A stretch of 64,000 bases of DNA from Stieleria sp. JC731 (GTDB lineage Bacteria > Planctomycetota > Planctomycetia > Pirellulales > Pirellulaceae), in NCBI RefSeq assembly GCF_020966635.1, contig NZ_JAJKFQ010000029.1:1-64000 (forward strand), written 5' to 3'. The position numbers and the translations under genes were made by a program. Shown here piece by piece: positions 9,247-18,394 of this stretch (positions within the stretch are counted from its first letter, which is position 1; the number at the start of each line of letters is the position of its first letter). Under the pieces are notes generated by a model that made no database searches, was not told where the DNA came from, and saw nothing but the letters and a program-made list of their open reading frames with translations.

Positions 9247-10785
9247 TTACTTCGTAGATTGATCAGATTCGTTCGGACGATCAGAACTGGCCTGGGGTGC
9301 CATTGTCGCTGCTGGCTGCGACGCGGCAACCGGTGCAGACTCCTGTGCTGGAAGCCCCTGAACTGGCAAATGCTGTGCTGGGGAATTCTGATGCTTTGGT
9401 TCTTCAATGACCCACGGACCGTGTGTTTCACCTCGCACTTGCTTCATGTACTCGCTGATTCGCTTTCGAGCGAACGGTTCGCCGCCACGCCGCCACAACA
9501 GAGTCGCGACCGCATCGAGGTGGTCGCCAAAGTGCGTTAGCGTTCCGCGTTCGACTTTGCGTGGTCGCCCAAAGATCGGGAACAGAATCAAGCAGATGAC
9601 GAATCCGATGATTGCGGCATGGATGGTCACCATGCTGAGCGGAAACTCGGTCAACATCTCCGCTCCCGTCGCTCGCGGAATTTCTCCAACACGGGTACTG
9701 ACCGGCAAACCTTCCGAGGCAACGACAAAACCAACCTGTGGCTGTTCACCATCGGCCGTCAACTCAAGTTCTTGGTCGACCAGGCTACCGCCGAACGAAG
9801 CGTGTTTGACTTCATCAATGACGGCAGAGGCAAGCCTTTGGTTTTCTGGTTGAGTCAATCCAAAGTTTGTCAGCCGAGATGACCCGACGAGCACGATCAC
9901 CTGTGAATCCTTCCAGACCTTGGAAGTTAACTTGACGACCAACGAATCGCCGGTTTCCGTTTTCACCAAAGTCTTGAACTGCATCTCATCCGCGTTCATC
10001 GCACCGAAAGCATTGCTTCCATCAGCAACACCTACTGCGACATTCACGTTTGCGTCACTACCGTTTGGCAAGACTTGAACAATCGCGTTATTCCCTGCCG
10101 CAGTCGCCGGTACTGCACCACGCTGATCGATCGACTCAATGACCCATTCATATTCGCGATTGCGTTTTGACAGCCCAGATTCAACTTGCTTTTCAGTCTC
10201 GCCGTTGTCGGTGGATTCGACATAGCCTCCCCAATCGCTTGATCGCAAATCATCCGTGGCAAGCAATGTCTTTGCCGTTTGAACTTTGGGCGCGATGACG
10301 AACCAATTCCCAAATCGAACGGGGTTCCGCATCATTTGCATTTGATGCTCTTTGATCAGGCTTTCGCCGTACAGACGACGATATTCCATCCGCTGATCGG
10401 GAGCGGCTAAATGTGTCGCTTGACGGTAATAGTCCGTCGCCGATCCACTATCGGGGATGACGTAGACCAGTGTTCTACCGCCTTGTCGCAACCATCGATC
10501 GATCCATGACATCGTCTTGCTCTCTGGAGCCACCACATATGCCGGGGTCCAAACGAGCGATACGACTTTACGAGTCCGTTCGGTCAAACGCGTCATGTCG
10601 CGGGTGTAAAATCCCTCGCGATCAAACGCGTTTCGAAACGTCGTCAAACCGTTGATGCTGCGCTGCGAAAAATAGCCCGTGTTGCCGCCGTACTGAGTTT
10701 CCAACCCGCCGGTACATCCGGCGATCAAAACAAACGTCGCGGCCCAAAGGGTTACAGACCTAAAGCTTGCACCAACGCGAATCAT
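9247..10785 (-). CDS. DUF4350 domain lipoprotein
   Basis: A 512-residue protein with a lipobox-type signal (FVLIAGC, Cys about residue 23). It has a long extracytoplasmic DUF4350-like region, with WIDRWLRQGGRTLVYVIPDSG early and LVGSSRLTNFGL later. A single membrane helix near residues 388-408 (VTIHAAIIGFVICLILFPIFG) precedes a Pro/Ala/Gln-rich cytoplasmic tail. DUF4350 proteins occur with MoxR, DUF4129 and DUF58 genes as part of an uncharacterised membrane complex. The ATG overlaps the stop of the DUF4129 gene by 4 bp (ATGA), so the two are translationally coupled. Confidence 0.87.
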   Translation of the reverse strand: MIRVGASFRSVTLWAATFVLIAGCTGGLETQYGGNTGYFSQRSINGLTTFRNAFDREGFYTRDMTRLTERTRKVVSLVWTPAYVVAPESKTMSWIDRWLRQGGRTLVYVIPDSGSATDYYRQATHLAAPDQRMEYRRLYGESLIKEHQMQMMRNPVRFGNWFVIAPKVQTAKTLLATDDLRSSDWGGYVESTDNGETEKQVESGLSKRNREYEWVIESIDQRGAVPATAAGNNAIVQVLPNGSDANVNVAVGVADGSNAFGAMNADEMQFKTLVKTETGDSLVVKLTSKVWKDSQVIVLVGSSRLTNFGLTQPENQRLASAVIDEVKHASFGGSLVDQELELTADGEQPQVGFVVASEGLPVSTRVGEIPRATGAEMLTEFPLSMVTIHAAIIGFVICLILFPIFGRPRKVERGTLTHFGDHLDAVATLLWRRGGEPFARKRISEYMKQVRGETHGPWVIEEPKHQNSPAQHLPVQGLPAQESAPVAASQPAATMAPQASSDRPNESDQSTK

Positions 10786-11624
10786 GAATGATCTCCATGC
10801 GCGAGTGCGGCTTGTTCCAGTGAAGCGTTCTGATTCCAGAGCTGCACAAAGACATCATCCTGAATTTCGTGGCGTCCAAAGTAGGAATGCTCAAACGCGT
10901 CCGCGGTTTGACGCAACCACTGCGCACAATCCGCATGGTTCGAACGTGTCTCGCGGACATACTTTCCGTTGGTTTTTCCGCGAGCCAACCGCAACAAGCC
11001 GTACTTGTCAAGCAACAACAACTGGTGACCGAGCAACAGGATAATCGCCTGATCGTATTCGCCTTGATTCATCAACCGTTCGCATTCGCTGCGTAGATTG
11101 ACATCGGTTCGGCGCAGTTCAGGTGGCAAATGCTTGATCCGTTCCAAAGTTTGCTGATCAGGCAGCTTGCCATCCAATTTGCCGTCTTCCTTTTCGTTTC
11201 CAGAGAGCTTCGTTTCGGCACGTCCGATGGCGTAGACCACAACGCCGACGATCATCAATACGATCGAGATCAACAAAACCCAACCGAACAGATTCCCCAG
11301 CGTGAACCCTGATCCGAACACACCGGTGTTATTCGGATTCAGTGGCGTGGTTTTTGTAGTCGAGTCTTTTTTGACTGAGACACTTTTGGGCTTTGGCAGC
11401 CATCGGCTAGCGCGATTGATCGAATCATCCGCACGTGGCGTTACCTGAACCGGAATCAGATGTTCTTGCTGGCCGTCGTACCATGGTGTCGTGGGTAACT
11501 TGCCTTTGAATTCAGTCGTCGTGGAAGCTGAGTCAGCCCCCTCCTGGGCCCATGCTTCTTGAGCAGACGATTGCCACAGTGATGCCGCAGCAACAATAAG
11601 TACCATGCATATGCGTTGTGTCAT
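10782..11624 (-). CDS. DUF4129 domain membrane protein
   Basis: A 280-residue protein with an N-terminal signal, an extracytoplasmic linker, one membrane helix at about residues 112-135 (LFGWVLLISIVLMIVGVVVYAIG), and a C-terminal cytoplasmic DUF4129 domain. The domain is recognised by SECERLMNQGEYDQAIILLLGH, the LLRLARGKTN segment and a final FGRHEI-type stretch. The family sits in MoxR operons and is thought to form part of the membrane assembly served by MoxR. It overlaps its neighbours on both sides by 4 bp, showing tight coupling. Confidence 0.88.
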   Translation of the reverse strand: MTQRICMVLIVAAASLWQSSAQEAWAQEGADSASTTTEFKGKLPTTPWYDGQQEHLIPVQVTPRADDSINRASRWLPKPKSVSVKKDSTTKTTPLNPNNTGVFGSGFTLGNLFGWVLLISIVLMIVGVVVYAIGRAETKLSGNEKEDGKLDGKLPDQQTLERIKHLPPELRRTDVNLRSECERLMNQGEYDQAIILLLGHQLLLLDKYGLLRLARGKTNGKYVRETRSNHADCAQWLRQTADAFEHSYFGRHEIQDDVFVQLWNQNASLEQAALAHGDHS

Positions 11625-12607
11625 CGGGTCCCTCCGGCTGCCGGACGAATCCTAGACGACGATGAACGCGGTTGACTGCCAGCCTGCTCGATAACGGAGT
11701 CTCCTTCATCGCCGAATTGCCGGATCGCTTCGGCGCGAACAGCCAGTTCGACGTCCCAGCCTTCGAGGCGTATCCGAGTATCTAGATACGCGATCATTCG
11801 CACCACAACGCTCAATCCACCCACCATCCACAACGCAATTGGATACAACACCAGCAATGTGAACAGGCCAATGTTCCAATAGCCGGTCGCGATCCCTCGA
11901 ACCCAAACCAAGCTATAGAACAAACCTGCGAAGATGATCGTTAGCATAAACGCAGACACGACCCAACGGCTTCCGACATCGCTTCCCGAAGGACGGTGCA
12001 GTGCGCGAGCCCGCTTAGACAGCGTGATTTCGTTGGGATTTTTACTTCGAACCGGACAACGTTCCAGCAGAATCATCTCCGGCAGGAACGGTCGGCTGGC
12101 ACGGACGACCACCGCGACAAAGAAAAACATCAGTGGAAACGTGACGTCAAACAACGAATCCCAGGGGCGGAACATCCGCATCCCGACAATGATCATCGCG
12201 GGTAGGACCATTCGCCGAACCGCTAAAAAACGAAACCACCGTCCGAACAACTTTTTCGCCGTCGCGGTCGCACTTTTCCAACTGGGACTGGATTCAAAAA
12301 CCGCTTGGCCAAGATAGATCGTTGTGATCACCCCAGCGGCCGGCGTTTGTAGGAACACCAACAATGCCATCCACGTGATGTATCGGCTGATTTGCCAACG
12401 TGCTTCTGGATCATCTAACCCATACTGCGCTTCGGTAATCGGAATCCAATACAACAACAATGCGTTGGCGACCATCCATGGGAATGCCCCCATGAAGAAG
12501 CCAACCAATAATAAGGTTGGGTATCGATGCAGTAACACCAGGGCGAGATCACCGATTTCTGACAGCGTTCTCACCCGGATCGCAACATGGGTTTGGTCAA
12601 GTTGCAT
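11621..12607 (-). CDS. Multi-pass membrane protein of the MoxR operon
   Basis: An integral membrane protein of about 328 residues with roughly six hydrophobic helices, several paired (for example YPTLLLVGFFMGAFPWMV and VVSAFMLTIIFAGLFYSLVWV). I do not recognise a named domain. The start at 12607 is preferred over 12670 because AAGGGGG lies about 10 nt upstream and the overlap with the SpoIIM gene falls to 11 bp. The C-terminus is a short Ser/Arg-rich cytoplasmic tail. Its place between SpoIIM and DUF4129, with overlaps on both sides, makes it a probable structural part of the same membrane complex. Confidence 0.82.
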   Translation of the reverse strand: MQLDQTHVAIRVRTLSEIGDLALVLLHRYPTLLLVGFFMGAFPWMVANALLLYWIPITEAQYGLDDPEARWQISRYITWMALLVFLQTPAAGVITTIYLGQAVFESSPSWKSATATAKKLFGRWFRFLAVRRMVLPAMIIVGMRMFRPWDSLFDVTFPLMFFFVAVVVRASRPFLPEMILLERCPVRSKNPNEITLSKRARALHRPSGSDVGSRWVVSAFMLTIIFAGLFYSLVWVRGIATGYWNIGLFTLLVLYPIALWMVGGLSVVVRMIAYLDTRIRLEGWDVELAVRAEAIRQFGDEGDSVIEQAGSQPRSSSSRIRPAAGGTR

Positions 12608-13697
12608 GGCGAACGCCCCCTTGCTGCCCACTTGGTGGACTGGAGGTTTCGGCCGAACTGCGGTCGACAAGGTCTGCGTAGCGAGCAGTTCGAATGAGCG
12701 ATCGTTCGGATGTTTTCTGGCGTGGAAAGCCCAGAATCACGAAATACAACGTGATCAATCCGCTCGAGAAAATCGACCATGCGACCTTCACCAGATAAGG
12801 TGCTCCGCTGGGCGAAAGAAAGCCTTCGGTAAATGCAGCCAAAATAAACATCGCTGCGCTAGCCGCCATGATGGGCACGGCGTCTCGACCGGCCAACCGT
12901 ACCGAATCGACTCGTGACAATCCCTTTGTATAGAACAGCCCCAGCCCCAGCCGCATTCCACCGGCTGCTGACAAGGCGATCGCAGTCAACTCGAAGGGCC
13001 CGTGAGCGGTCACAAATTCAAAAAAGTGATCGGCCCCTTCGATGCCATCGCGTGACATATAGCCGAACGTCGCGCCCAGTACGATCGCGTTGTACGCAAG
13101 GGTATAGAGGCAGGGGATCAACAGGATGCCCCAAGCAAAACACTGCAGCCCGATGCCGGTGTTATGCCGGATATAGAACGCCGCTCGCGCAGAGTACTCT
13201 TCCGGCGCGACGTTTAGCGGTTCGCGAAATGAGTCCTCGGTGGCTTCGAGCATCTTGCTACCGCATACACGCTCGGAGAACTCTGGAAACTGGTTTTCGG
13301 CAGCTCCCATGATCATCGCCATCGCAAACAATCCGAAGAAAACGATCGTTGCAACCTTAACGCAGCCATCAGCAAAGATGCGCTGCGGTGCTTCTTCCAA
13401 AAGCACTCGAAACCATCCGCCTGGCGAAGCCGATTGGGTGCGATAGAGCTGGTTGTGCGCTCGAGCCACCAAGCGATGAAGATAGGTCACCGTGTTGGGC
13501 GGCAATTGATACGCATCGGCCAAAGCCAAGTCGGCGCAAGCCGCACGATAAAGCGATGCGAAACGTGTAATGCCGGCGGCGCCACGATGCTTGACTCCCG
13601 CTCCATCGGTTCGCCCACGAAGCTCCATCGCTTCGCAAAGCTGTTCCAGTTCAGACCAGTCGGTCCGGCGTTTCTCCAACAGTTTGGCAACATTCAT
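12597..13697 (-). CDS. SpoIIM family (stage II sporulation protein M-like) membrane protein
   Basis: A 366-residue protein of the SpoIIM/COG1300 family. The N-terminal ~95 residues are soluble and carry the family pattern W-x-x-L-E-x-L through RFASLYRAACADLA and HRLVARAHNQLY. About five to six membrane helices follow, including VATIVFFGLFAMAMIMGA and CFAWGILLIPCLYTLAYNAIVLG. In non-sporulating bacteria these proteins belong to MoxR/RDD operons, not to sporulation. Its ATG overlaps the RDD stop by 4 bp (13694-13697). Confidence 0.9.
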   Translation of the reverse strand: MNVAKLLEKRRTDWSELEQLCEAMELRGRTDGAGVKHRGAAGITRFASLYRAACADLALADAYQLPPNTVTYLHRLVARAHNQLYRTQSASPGGWFRVLLEEAPQRIFADGCVKVATIVFFGLFAMAMIMGAAENQFPEFSERVCGSKMLEATEDSFREPLNVAPEEYSARAAFYIRHNTGIGLQCFAWGILLIPCLYTLAYNAIVLGATFGYMSRDGIEGADHFFEFVTAHGPFELTAIALSAAGGMRLGLGLFYTKGLSRVDSVRLAGRDAVPIMAASAAMFILAAFTEGFLSPSGAPYLVKVAWSIFSSGLITLYFVILGFPRQKTSERSLIRTARYADLVDRSSAETSSPPSGQQGGVRHAT

Positions 13698-14704
13698 TGT
13701 GTCGCCTCGATGTTGGTGTTGGCTTGTGCAAGGGTAACCGAATCGGATTGATTGGCGCTGACACCCGTCGTTGTATTGGGAACTCCGGCCGTGGTTCCGC
13801 CGGTCACAAGTCCTCCCGGCTTGGCAATATCTTTGGCAAGTGGACTGTACCCGGCGAGCGGTCCCAGATCGGGCGGTTCACTTGCCGCATCAGCCAAAAA
13901 GGTTTTGTAATAAAGTGCGTAAAGCAGCAGATCCGGGTCGATGTCTTTGCGAAATTCAAATCGCTCGATCAATGGGTCGGACAATTTCCTTGCCACTTCG
14001 CGACGACGCGGTGGTGTCATGAAATGTCGTCGTTCGGCGTAGGTCGCCAAGGTTCTCGCCATCTTTCGCGTGATCAAATAGTCGCCTGGAATATACGACG
14101 CGAGTGCCGGAACCCTTGCGTCGTCCACTTTTGCGACCGGCAGCTGCCATTTTCGCTCGTCGACAACCACCATCGTCCCGGCTGCCAAGTCACCCAATCG
14201 CTGCATTCGCTGGGTCATCATCATTGTGGTAAGGCCGACGATCCCGGTAGGTATCACGAACATCAGTGGCACATCGGGATCAAACGTATTGATCGCCGCG
14301 ACGGGTGCCAAATCGGCAACTCGTAACAAATTGCGAAGCAGCGCACTACGCGGCGAAACCGGGCGACCGTCGATTTCGATCACGCGAATCCCGCACATCC
14401 ATTTCCCGATCGTTCGCCCGTTGAAATAGGCTTCCAGCAGCGTGCCATAAAACCAATGGATGATAAAAATACCGATCACAAAGATGGCTTGGCTCAGCGG
14501 CCCCGAAAACGCAGAAAAGAACGACATCATGCCGCCTGCGATCACGAGCGCAAACCAAACAAGAACGACGACTAACCAGCGAACCGCAAAGTCAATCAGA
14601 TAGGCTGGCAAACGGCGAAACGGCCCCGCCAATTGATATTCAAAGGCAATGTTCTCCGGCGTGACGACACCGATGGTTGTATCGAGCGGAGCTGCGGCGG
14701 CCAT
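13694..14704 (-). CDS. RDD family membrane protein
   Basis: A 336-residue protein with an RDD domain in the N-terminal half. R-x-P-A-Y-L-I-D begins the first helix (about residues 33-60), a second helix lies at ~75-95, and the conserved GRTIGKWMCGIRV motif follows the next helix. The C-terminal ~150 residues are a soluble extension ending in a Thr/Gly/Asn-rich tail. It is the first gene of the six-gene MoxR operon; its promoter should lie in 14705-14846, shared with the divergent transporter gene. RDD proteins are thought to transport small solutes or ions, but no substrate is inferable. Confidence 0.9.
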   Translation of the reverse strand: MAAAAPLDTTIGVVTPENIAFEYQLAGPFRRLPAYLIDFAVRWLVVVLVWFALVIAGGMMSFFSAFSGPLSQAIFVIGIFIIHWFYGTLLEAYFNGRTIGKWMCGIRVIEIDGRPVSPRSALLRNLLRVADLAPVAAINTFDPDVPLMFVIPTGIVGLTTMMMTQRMQRLGDLAAGTMVVVDERKWQLPVAKVDDARVPALASYIPGDYLITRKMARTLATYAERRHFMTPPRRREVARKLSDPLIERFEFRKDIDPDLLLYALYYKTFLADAASEPPDLGPLAGYSPLAKDIAKPGGLVTGGTTAGVPNTTTGVSANQSDSVTLAQANTNIEATQ

Positions 14705-14846
14705 GCAATCCTAGTAAATGAGTCTCGAAGGTGCTCCCCGATTATCGCCCGATTCCCCCTGAAGACGCAAGCGTCGTCAAATCACCTGCTGCGAGGCATA
14801 TGAAGACCACCATTGACGTGGTGTAAACCTGCTAAACTCTTCCGCC

Positions 14847-16379
14847 ATGAACGAACCGATCGAACCACCACGTCAATTCACACGCATCTTATCCGCCGTC
14901 GGCCCCGGTCTGATTGTTGCCGGATCAATCGTCGGCAGCGGCGAATTGATCGCGACTACAAAAACAGGCGCCGAAGCCGGCTTCAGTTTGTTGTGGCTGA
15001 TCATGCTGGGATGCGTGATCAAGGTCTTCGCCCAAATCGAATTTGGACGCTATGCCATTATTAGTGGCAAGACAACACTGATGGCCTTGGACGAAGTCCC
15101 CGGACCAAGAATTCAAGGACGCGGCAATTGGCTGGTGTGGTATTGGCTGGTGATGTGGCTGGCCAGCATTTCACAACTCGGCGGAATCGTCGGCGGTGTC
15201 GGGCAGGCGCTCGCGATTACGGCACCGTTAACCGAACAAGGCAAAGCATTCAATCAAGCCGCCGATGCAGAGCAACTGGCAAAGTTCGAAGAGTTTCGTG
15301 CCTTGCGACAAGCCACCGAAAACGGAGAGCTGCCTGAGGCCGGAACGGTAGCAGAGTATTGGAATGAATACGACGCCGAGTATCCCCCAGGCGAAGAAGG
15401 CAGATCTGAAACCAATGACGCGGCGATCTGGGCCGTGATCATCGCGGTCCTTACCAGCCTGATCCTCGTTGTCGGACGCTACGGACTGATTCAATCCTTC
15501 AGTACAGCGCTGGTTGCCTCGTTCACACTCTTGGTGGTCGTCAACGTCTACTTTTTGCAGAGCGAAGCCGAGTTTGCCTTTAGCGCCAAGGAATTTATCT
15601 CGGGGCTGACTTTTGACCTGCCCAGCAAGTCTGAGGGGATTAACCCCATTGCCACCGCCTTGGCGACTTTCGGAATCATTGGTGTCGGTGCAGCAGAACT
15701 GATCACCTACCCATATTGGTGCTTAGAAAAAGGCTATGGCCGGTTCACCGGTGACAACGACGGTTCTCCCGAATGGAAACGCCGCGCCGCCGGATGGATG
15801 CGAGTGATGAAGTTCGATGCCTGGGGCGCGATGATCATCTATACCTTTGCAACGATGGCTTTCTTCTTACTCGGTGCATCGGTCCTTCACCGTATCGGGC
15901 TGAATCCTGAAAAAGGTGCCATGGTCCGCACTCTCGCCGTGATGTTCCAACCGGTGTTTTCCGAGTGGGCTGCGGCGATCTTCTTGTTTGGTGCGATTGC
16001 CGTTTTGTATTCGACATTCTTCGTCGCCAACGCGTCTCACGCCCGCACCTTTGCCGACTGCTTGCGCGTGATTGGGATCGTCGATCACAGTGAAGCGACT
16101 TACCAACGCTGGGTCAAAATCCTAAGCGGCGTTTTCCCATTGCTTTGCGTGGTGATCTTCCTGAAGTTCCAGTCGCCGGCAAAGCTGGTGCTGATCAGCG
16201 GGATCACTCAGGGGGTCATGCTGCCGATGCTCGCCGGGGCGGCGCTATACTTCCGGTACAACCGCTGCATCGAAGAATTACGCCCCAGCAAGATTTGGGA
16301 TATCTGCCTTTGGCTATCGGCGGTTGCGATGCTGGTCACGGGCACCTGGACGGTTGTCAGCGTTTTGGGTCTGAACTGA
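14847..16379 (+). CDS. Nramp-related transporter lacking the canonical metal motif
   Basis: A 510-residue polytopic membrane protein with about 11 helices. It resembles the Nramp (MntH/SLC11) fold from the first helix onward (GPGLIVAGSIVGSGELIATTKTG). The canonical DPGN of helix 1 is replaced by GSGE (residues 30-33), and the helix-6 metal-binding MPH is replaced by a GAAELITYPYW-type sequence. A soluble acidic insertion (about residues 125-190) separates two helices. By analogy with Nramp-related proteins that lack DPGN, it may carry Mg2+ or another substrate rather than Mn2+/Fe2+; this is inference. It is divergent from the RDD gene. Confidence 0.82.
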   Translation: MNEPIEPPRQFTRILSAVGPGLIVAGSIVGSGELIATTKTGAEAGFSLLWLIMLGCVIKVFAQIEFGRYAIISGKTTLMALDEVPGPRIQGRGNWLVWYWLVMWLASISQLGGIVGGVGQALAITAPLTEQGKAFNQAADAEQLAKFEEFRALRQATENGELPEAGTVAEYWNEYDAEYPPGEEGRSETNDAAIWAVIIAVLTSLILVVGRYGLIQSFSTALVASFTLLVVVNVYFLQSEAEFAFSAKEFISGLTFDLPSKSEGINPIATALATFGIIGVGAAELITYPYWCLEKGYGRFTGDNDGSPEWKRRAAGWMRVMKFDAWGAMIIYTFATMAFFLLGASVLHRIGLNPEKGAMVRTLAVMFQPVFSEWAAAIFLFGAIAVLYSTFFVANASHARTFADCLRVIGIVDHSEATYQRWVKILSGVFPLLCVVIFLKFQSPAKLVLISGITQGVMLPMLAGAALYFRYNRCIEELRPSKIWDICLWLSAVAMLVTGTWTVVSVLGLN

Positions 16380-16692
16380 TTTAGCAGCTCAAACGTCCCC
16401 TCGTCCAACCACCAACCGCCGCCCCCCTGATTGGCGACAACCTGGAGATTTGGGCAGGGCTAGACGCATGCCAGCATTCAATTGGTCCCAAAAATGGATC
16501 GGAATGCGTCTTTTGGGGACTCAGGCCCTGCTGTAGCCCCGGTCGCCGCCTGTCCAACTCCGATTCTGCCTGCCGCGAAGGAAAAAAATTCTGCACCGCC
16601 CCAAGAAAGACTAATTCGAGCCGAACAGGAGGATGAAACGAGCCATGACTCCCTCGGCTCCGGACCTACGACATTTTTGGGGAACAAATCTG

Positions 16693-17496
16693 ATGTTGAA
16701 AAAAGCCATCGTCGCCGGCGGCGCACTCGCACTGTTGTCCAGTTTGGCTGTTGGTGTACCGCTGGCCAGCTACACCAAATGTGGTGTGAATTACTTGAAG
16801 GAATCTGCCAGCGATTCAGTGCCATTGGAATGGAAGATCAAACAGGCACGCCAAATGATTTCGGATCTGAAACCTGAAATCACGAAAAACGCGAAACGAA
16901 TCGCGACGGAAAAAATCGAAGTTGTTCGATTGCAAAAAGAATTCGAATCCACACAAACCCAGCTCGCAAAGTCGCAGTCGGATATCGAGCGTTTGACGGA
17001 TGACCTCAAAGGCGGCGACGAACATTTTGTCTATGCCGGACGGAACTACTCCTCACAACAGGTCAAAGAAGATCTTAAAAACCGCTTCAAACGTTTCAAG
17101 ACGCGTCGAGCCACCGCTGACAAGCTTCAGCAGATGCTCACCGCTCGCGAATCCTCGCTGGCTTCTGCAGAAGCACGCATGGAAGAAATGCTGAACGCGA
17201 AGCGTCAATTGGAAGTCGAGATCGAAAACTTGCAAGCCCGTTTGGGTGCCCTAAGGGTTGCCGAAACCGCCAGCGATTTGAACTTGGATGACAGTCATCT
17301 ATCTCAGACGCGACGCCTGCTAGACGAAATTGCGACCGACATTGACGTAAAAGAAGAAACCATGCGGGTCGATGTGGAGTACTTCAGTGGGATCGACCTT
17401 GATGAACCGAGTGACGAAAACCTGCTCGATGACATTGCCAACTACTTTGAAGGCGATGCACAAGGATCTGAATTGGTTTCGATCCAAGTTGACTAG
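16693..17496 (+). CDS. Membrane-anchored coiled-coil protein
   Basis: A protein of about 267 residues with an N-terminal hydrophobic anchor (AIVAGGALALLSSLAVGVPLA) and a long helical, charged middle likely to form a coiled coil (about residues 45-200). An acidic tail rich in Asp and Glu ends it. Alternative starts exist at 16633, directly behind AGGAGG (16627-16632), and at 16645, 12 nt after it. 16693 is preferred because the anchor begins there and GGGGA lies just upstream. It is the first gene of a plus-strand group that includes an FHA-like protein and a Ser/Thr kinase, so it may be a structural partner or a substrate. No family was recognised. 16380-16692 shows no other gene. Confidence 0.72.
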   Translation: MLKKAIVAGGALALLSSLAVGVPLASYTKCGVNYLKESASDSVPLEWKIKQARQMISDLKPEITKNAKRIATEKIEVVRLQKEFESTQTQLAKSQSDIERLTDDLKGGDEHFVYAGRNYSSQQVKEDLKNRFKRFKTRRATADKLQQMLTARESSLASAEARMEEMLNAKRQLEVEIENLQARLGALRVAETASDLNLDDSHLSQTRRLLDEIATDIDVKEETMRVDVEYFSGIDLDEPSDENLLDDIANYFEGDAQGSELVSIQVD

Positions 17497-17689
17497 TCCT
17501 CAACGGAACCCATCCGCCTAATCAGCAACCGGTGGCAATCTGATTTCAGATTCCACCGGTACAGCATGCTCGCTTCAGTGAATCGGTCAGCCAAGCGTTG
17601 TTGGCCAGCCATTGCTGAAGCGTTGTCATCGCTGGGAACGTGACCCAATTGCCTTTTCAACCATCGCATCTTTGAAACGTCATTTGACG

Positions 17690-18394
17690 ATGAATTCAAT
17701 GATCCGCCCAACTGAATCATCCCCCCAAACCGACGCTTGGCGATTGTGGATCGATCGCTGCGGTGGGTACGCGTTGTTCGCGGGAGACCAGTTGACCGTG
17801 GGTGGCGTGCGTCAGGACGATCGCCGAGCTGATATTGCGGTGCAATCGGATTGGCGACGAATCGAAGGCACCTTGCATCGACACGGCGGGGACTATTTCT
17901 GGACGACGGTCCCGGAGAAGGCTGCAAACTTCGGGCCTTCCACAGGCGTCAGTGTTGCCGCAGGACAGACGCGGCAGCCTGGACAATCATCCGCGATCGG
18001 CCGTGATGCCCCAAAACGACAGTTACTCGTTGACGGAAGTCGCTTCCCGATTGCGGGATCGGCCTCGATGCGAATCCGCAAACCGTCCGTCCTTTCCGCT
18101 TCTGCCGTTCTGGAACTTGACGCGCCGCATCGCTTCGATGCACACGTCGACAAAGTGCTGATCGCCGCACAGACGCTTCTGATTGGGCCGACAGTAGCAA
18201 ACCATATCTGCTGCCCCGGGTTGGAGATTTCAGCCGTTCTGGTAATCCGAGACGGAAAGTGGAAAGCCAAACTCAATCGAACTAGCGAAGCATCGCGATT
18301 TCTCGCGTCGGATACGCCGCGTGAATTTGTGGACTTGATTCCCGGCCAGCGAACTTCGCTGGGGCCCTTGGACATGATGTTGGAAGAAGTATGA
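17690..18394 (+). CDS. Soluble protein, possibly FHA-like
   Basis: A 234-residue soluble protein without signal or membrane segments. The pattern LWIDRCGGYALFAGDQLTVGG near the start, the repeated short beta-type stretches, and LLVDGSRFPIAGSASMRIRKPS recall FHA-type phosphothreonine-binding folds, but no Gly-Arg-x-x-x-x-Asp core could be shown. The stop overlaps the ATG of the kinase gene by 4 bp, so the two are translationally coupled; an FHA-like reader next to a Ser/Thr kinase is a common functional pairing. The start at 17690 (or ATG 17699) is preferred over 17612, as the earlier residues look non-coding. No clear ribosome binding site was seen. Confidence 0.65.
   Translation: MNSMIRPTESSPQTDAWRLWIDRCGGYALFAGDQLTVGGVRQDDRRADIAVQSDWRRIEGTLHRHGGDYFWTTVPEKAANFGPSTGVSVAAGQTRQPGQSSAIGRDAPKRQLLVDGSRFPIAGSASMRIRKPSVLSASAVLELDAPHRFDAHVDKVLIAAQTLLIGPTVANHICCPGLEISAVLVIRDGKWKAKLNRTSEASRFLASDTPREFVDLIPGQRTSLGPLDMMLEEV

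Noticed and set aside
8375-9262. Long plus-strand frame (295 codons) inside moxR
   Set aside because: Antisense shadow of a clearly recognised gene; no protein features of its own.
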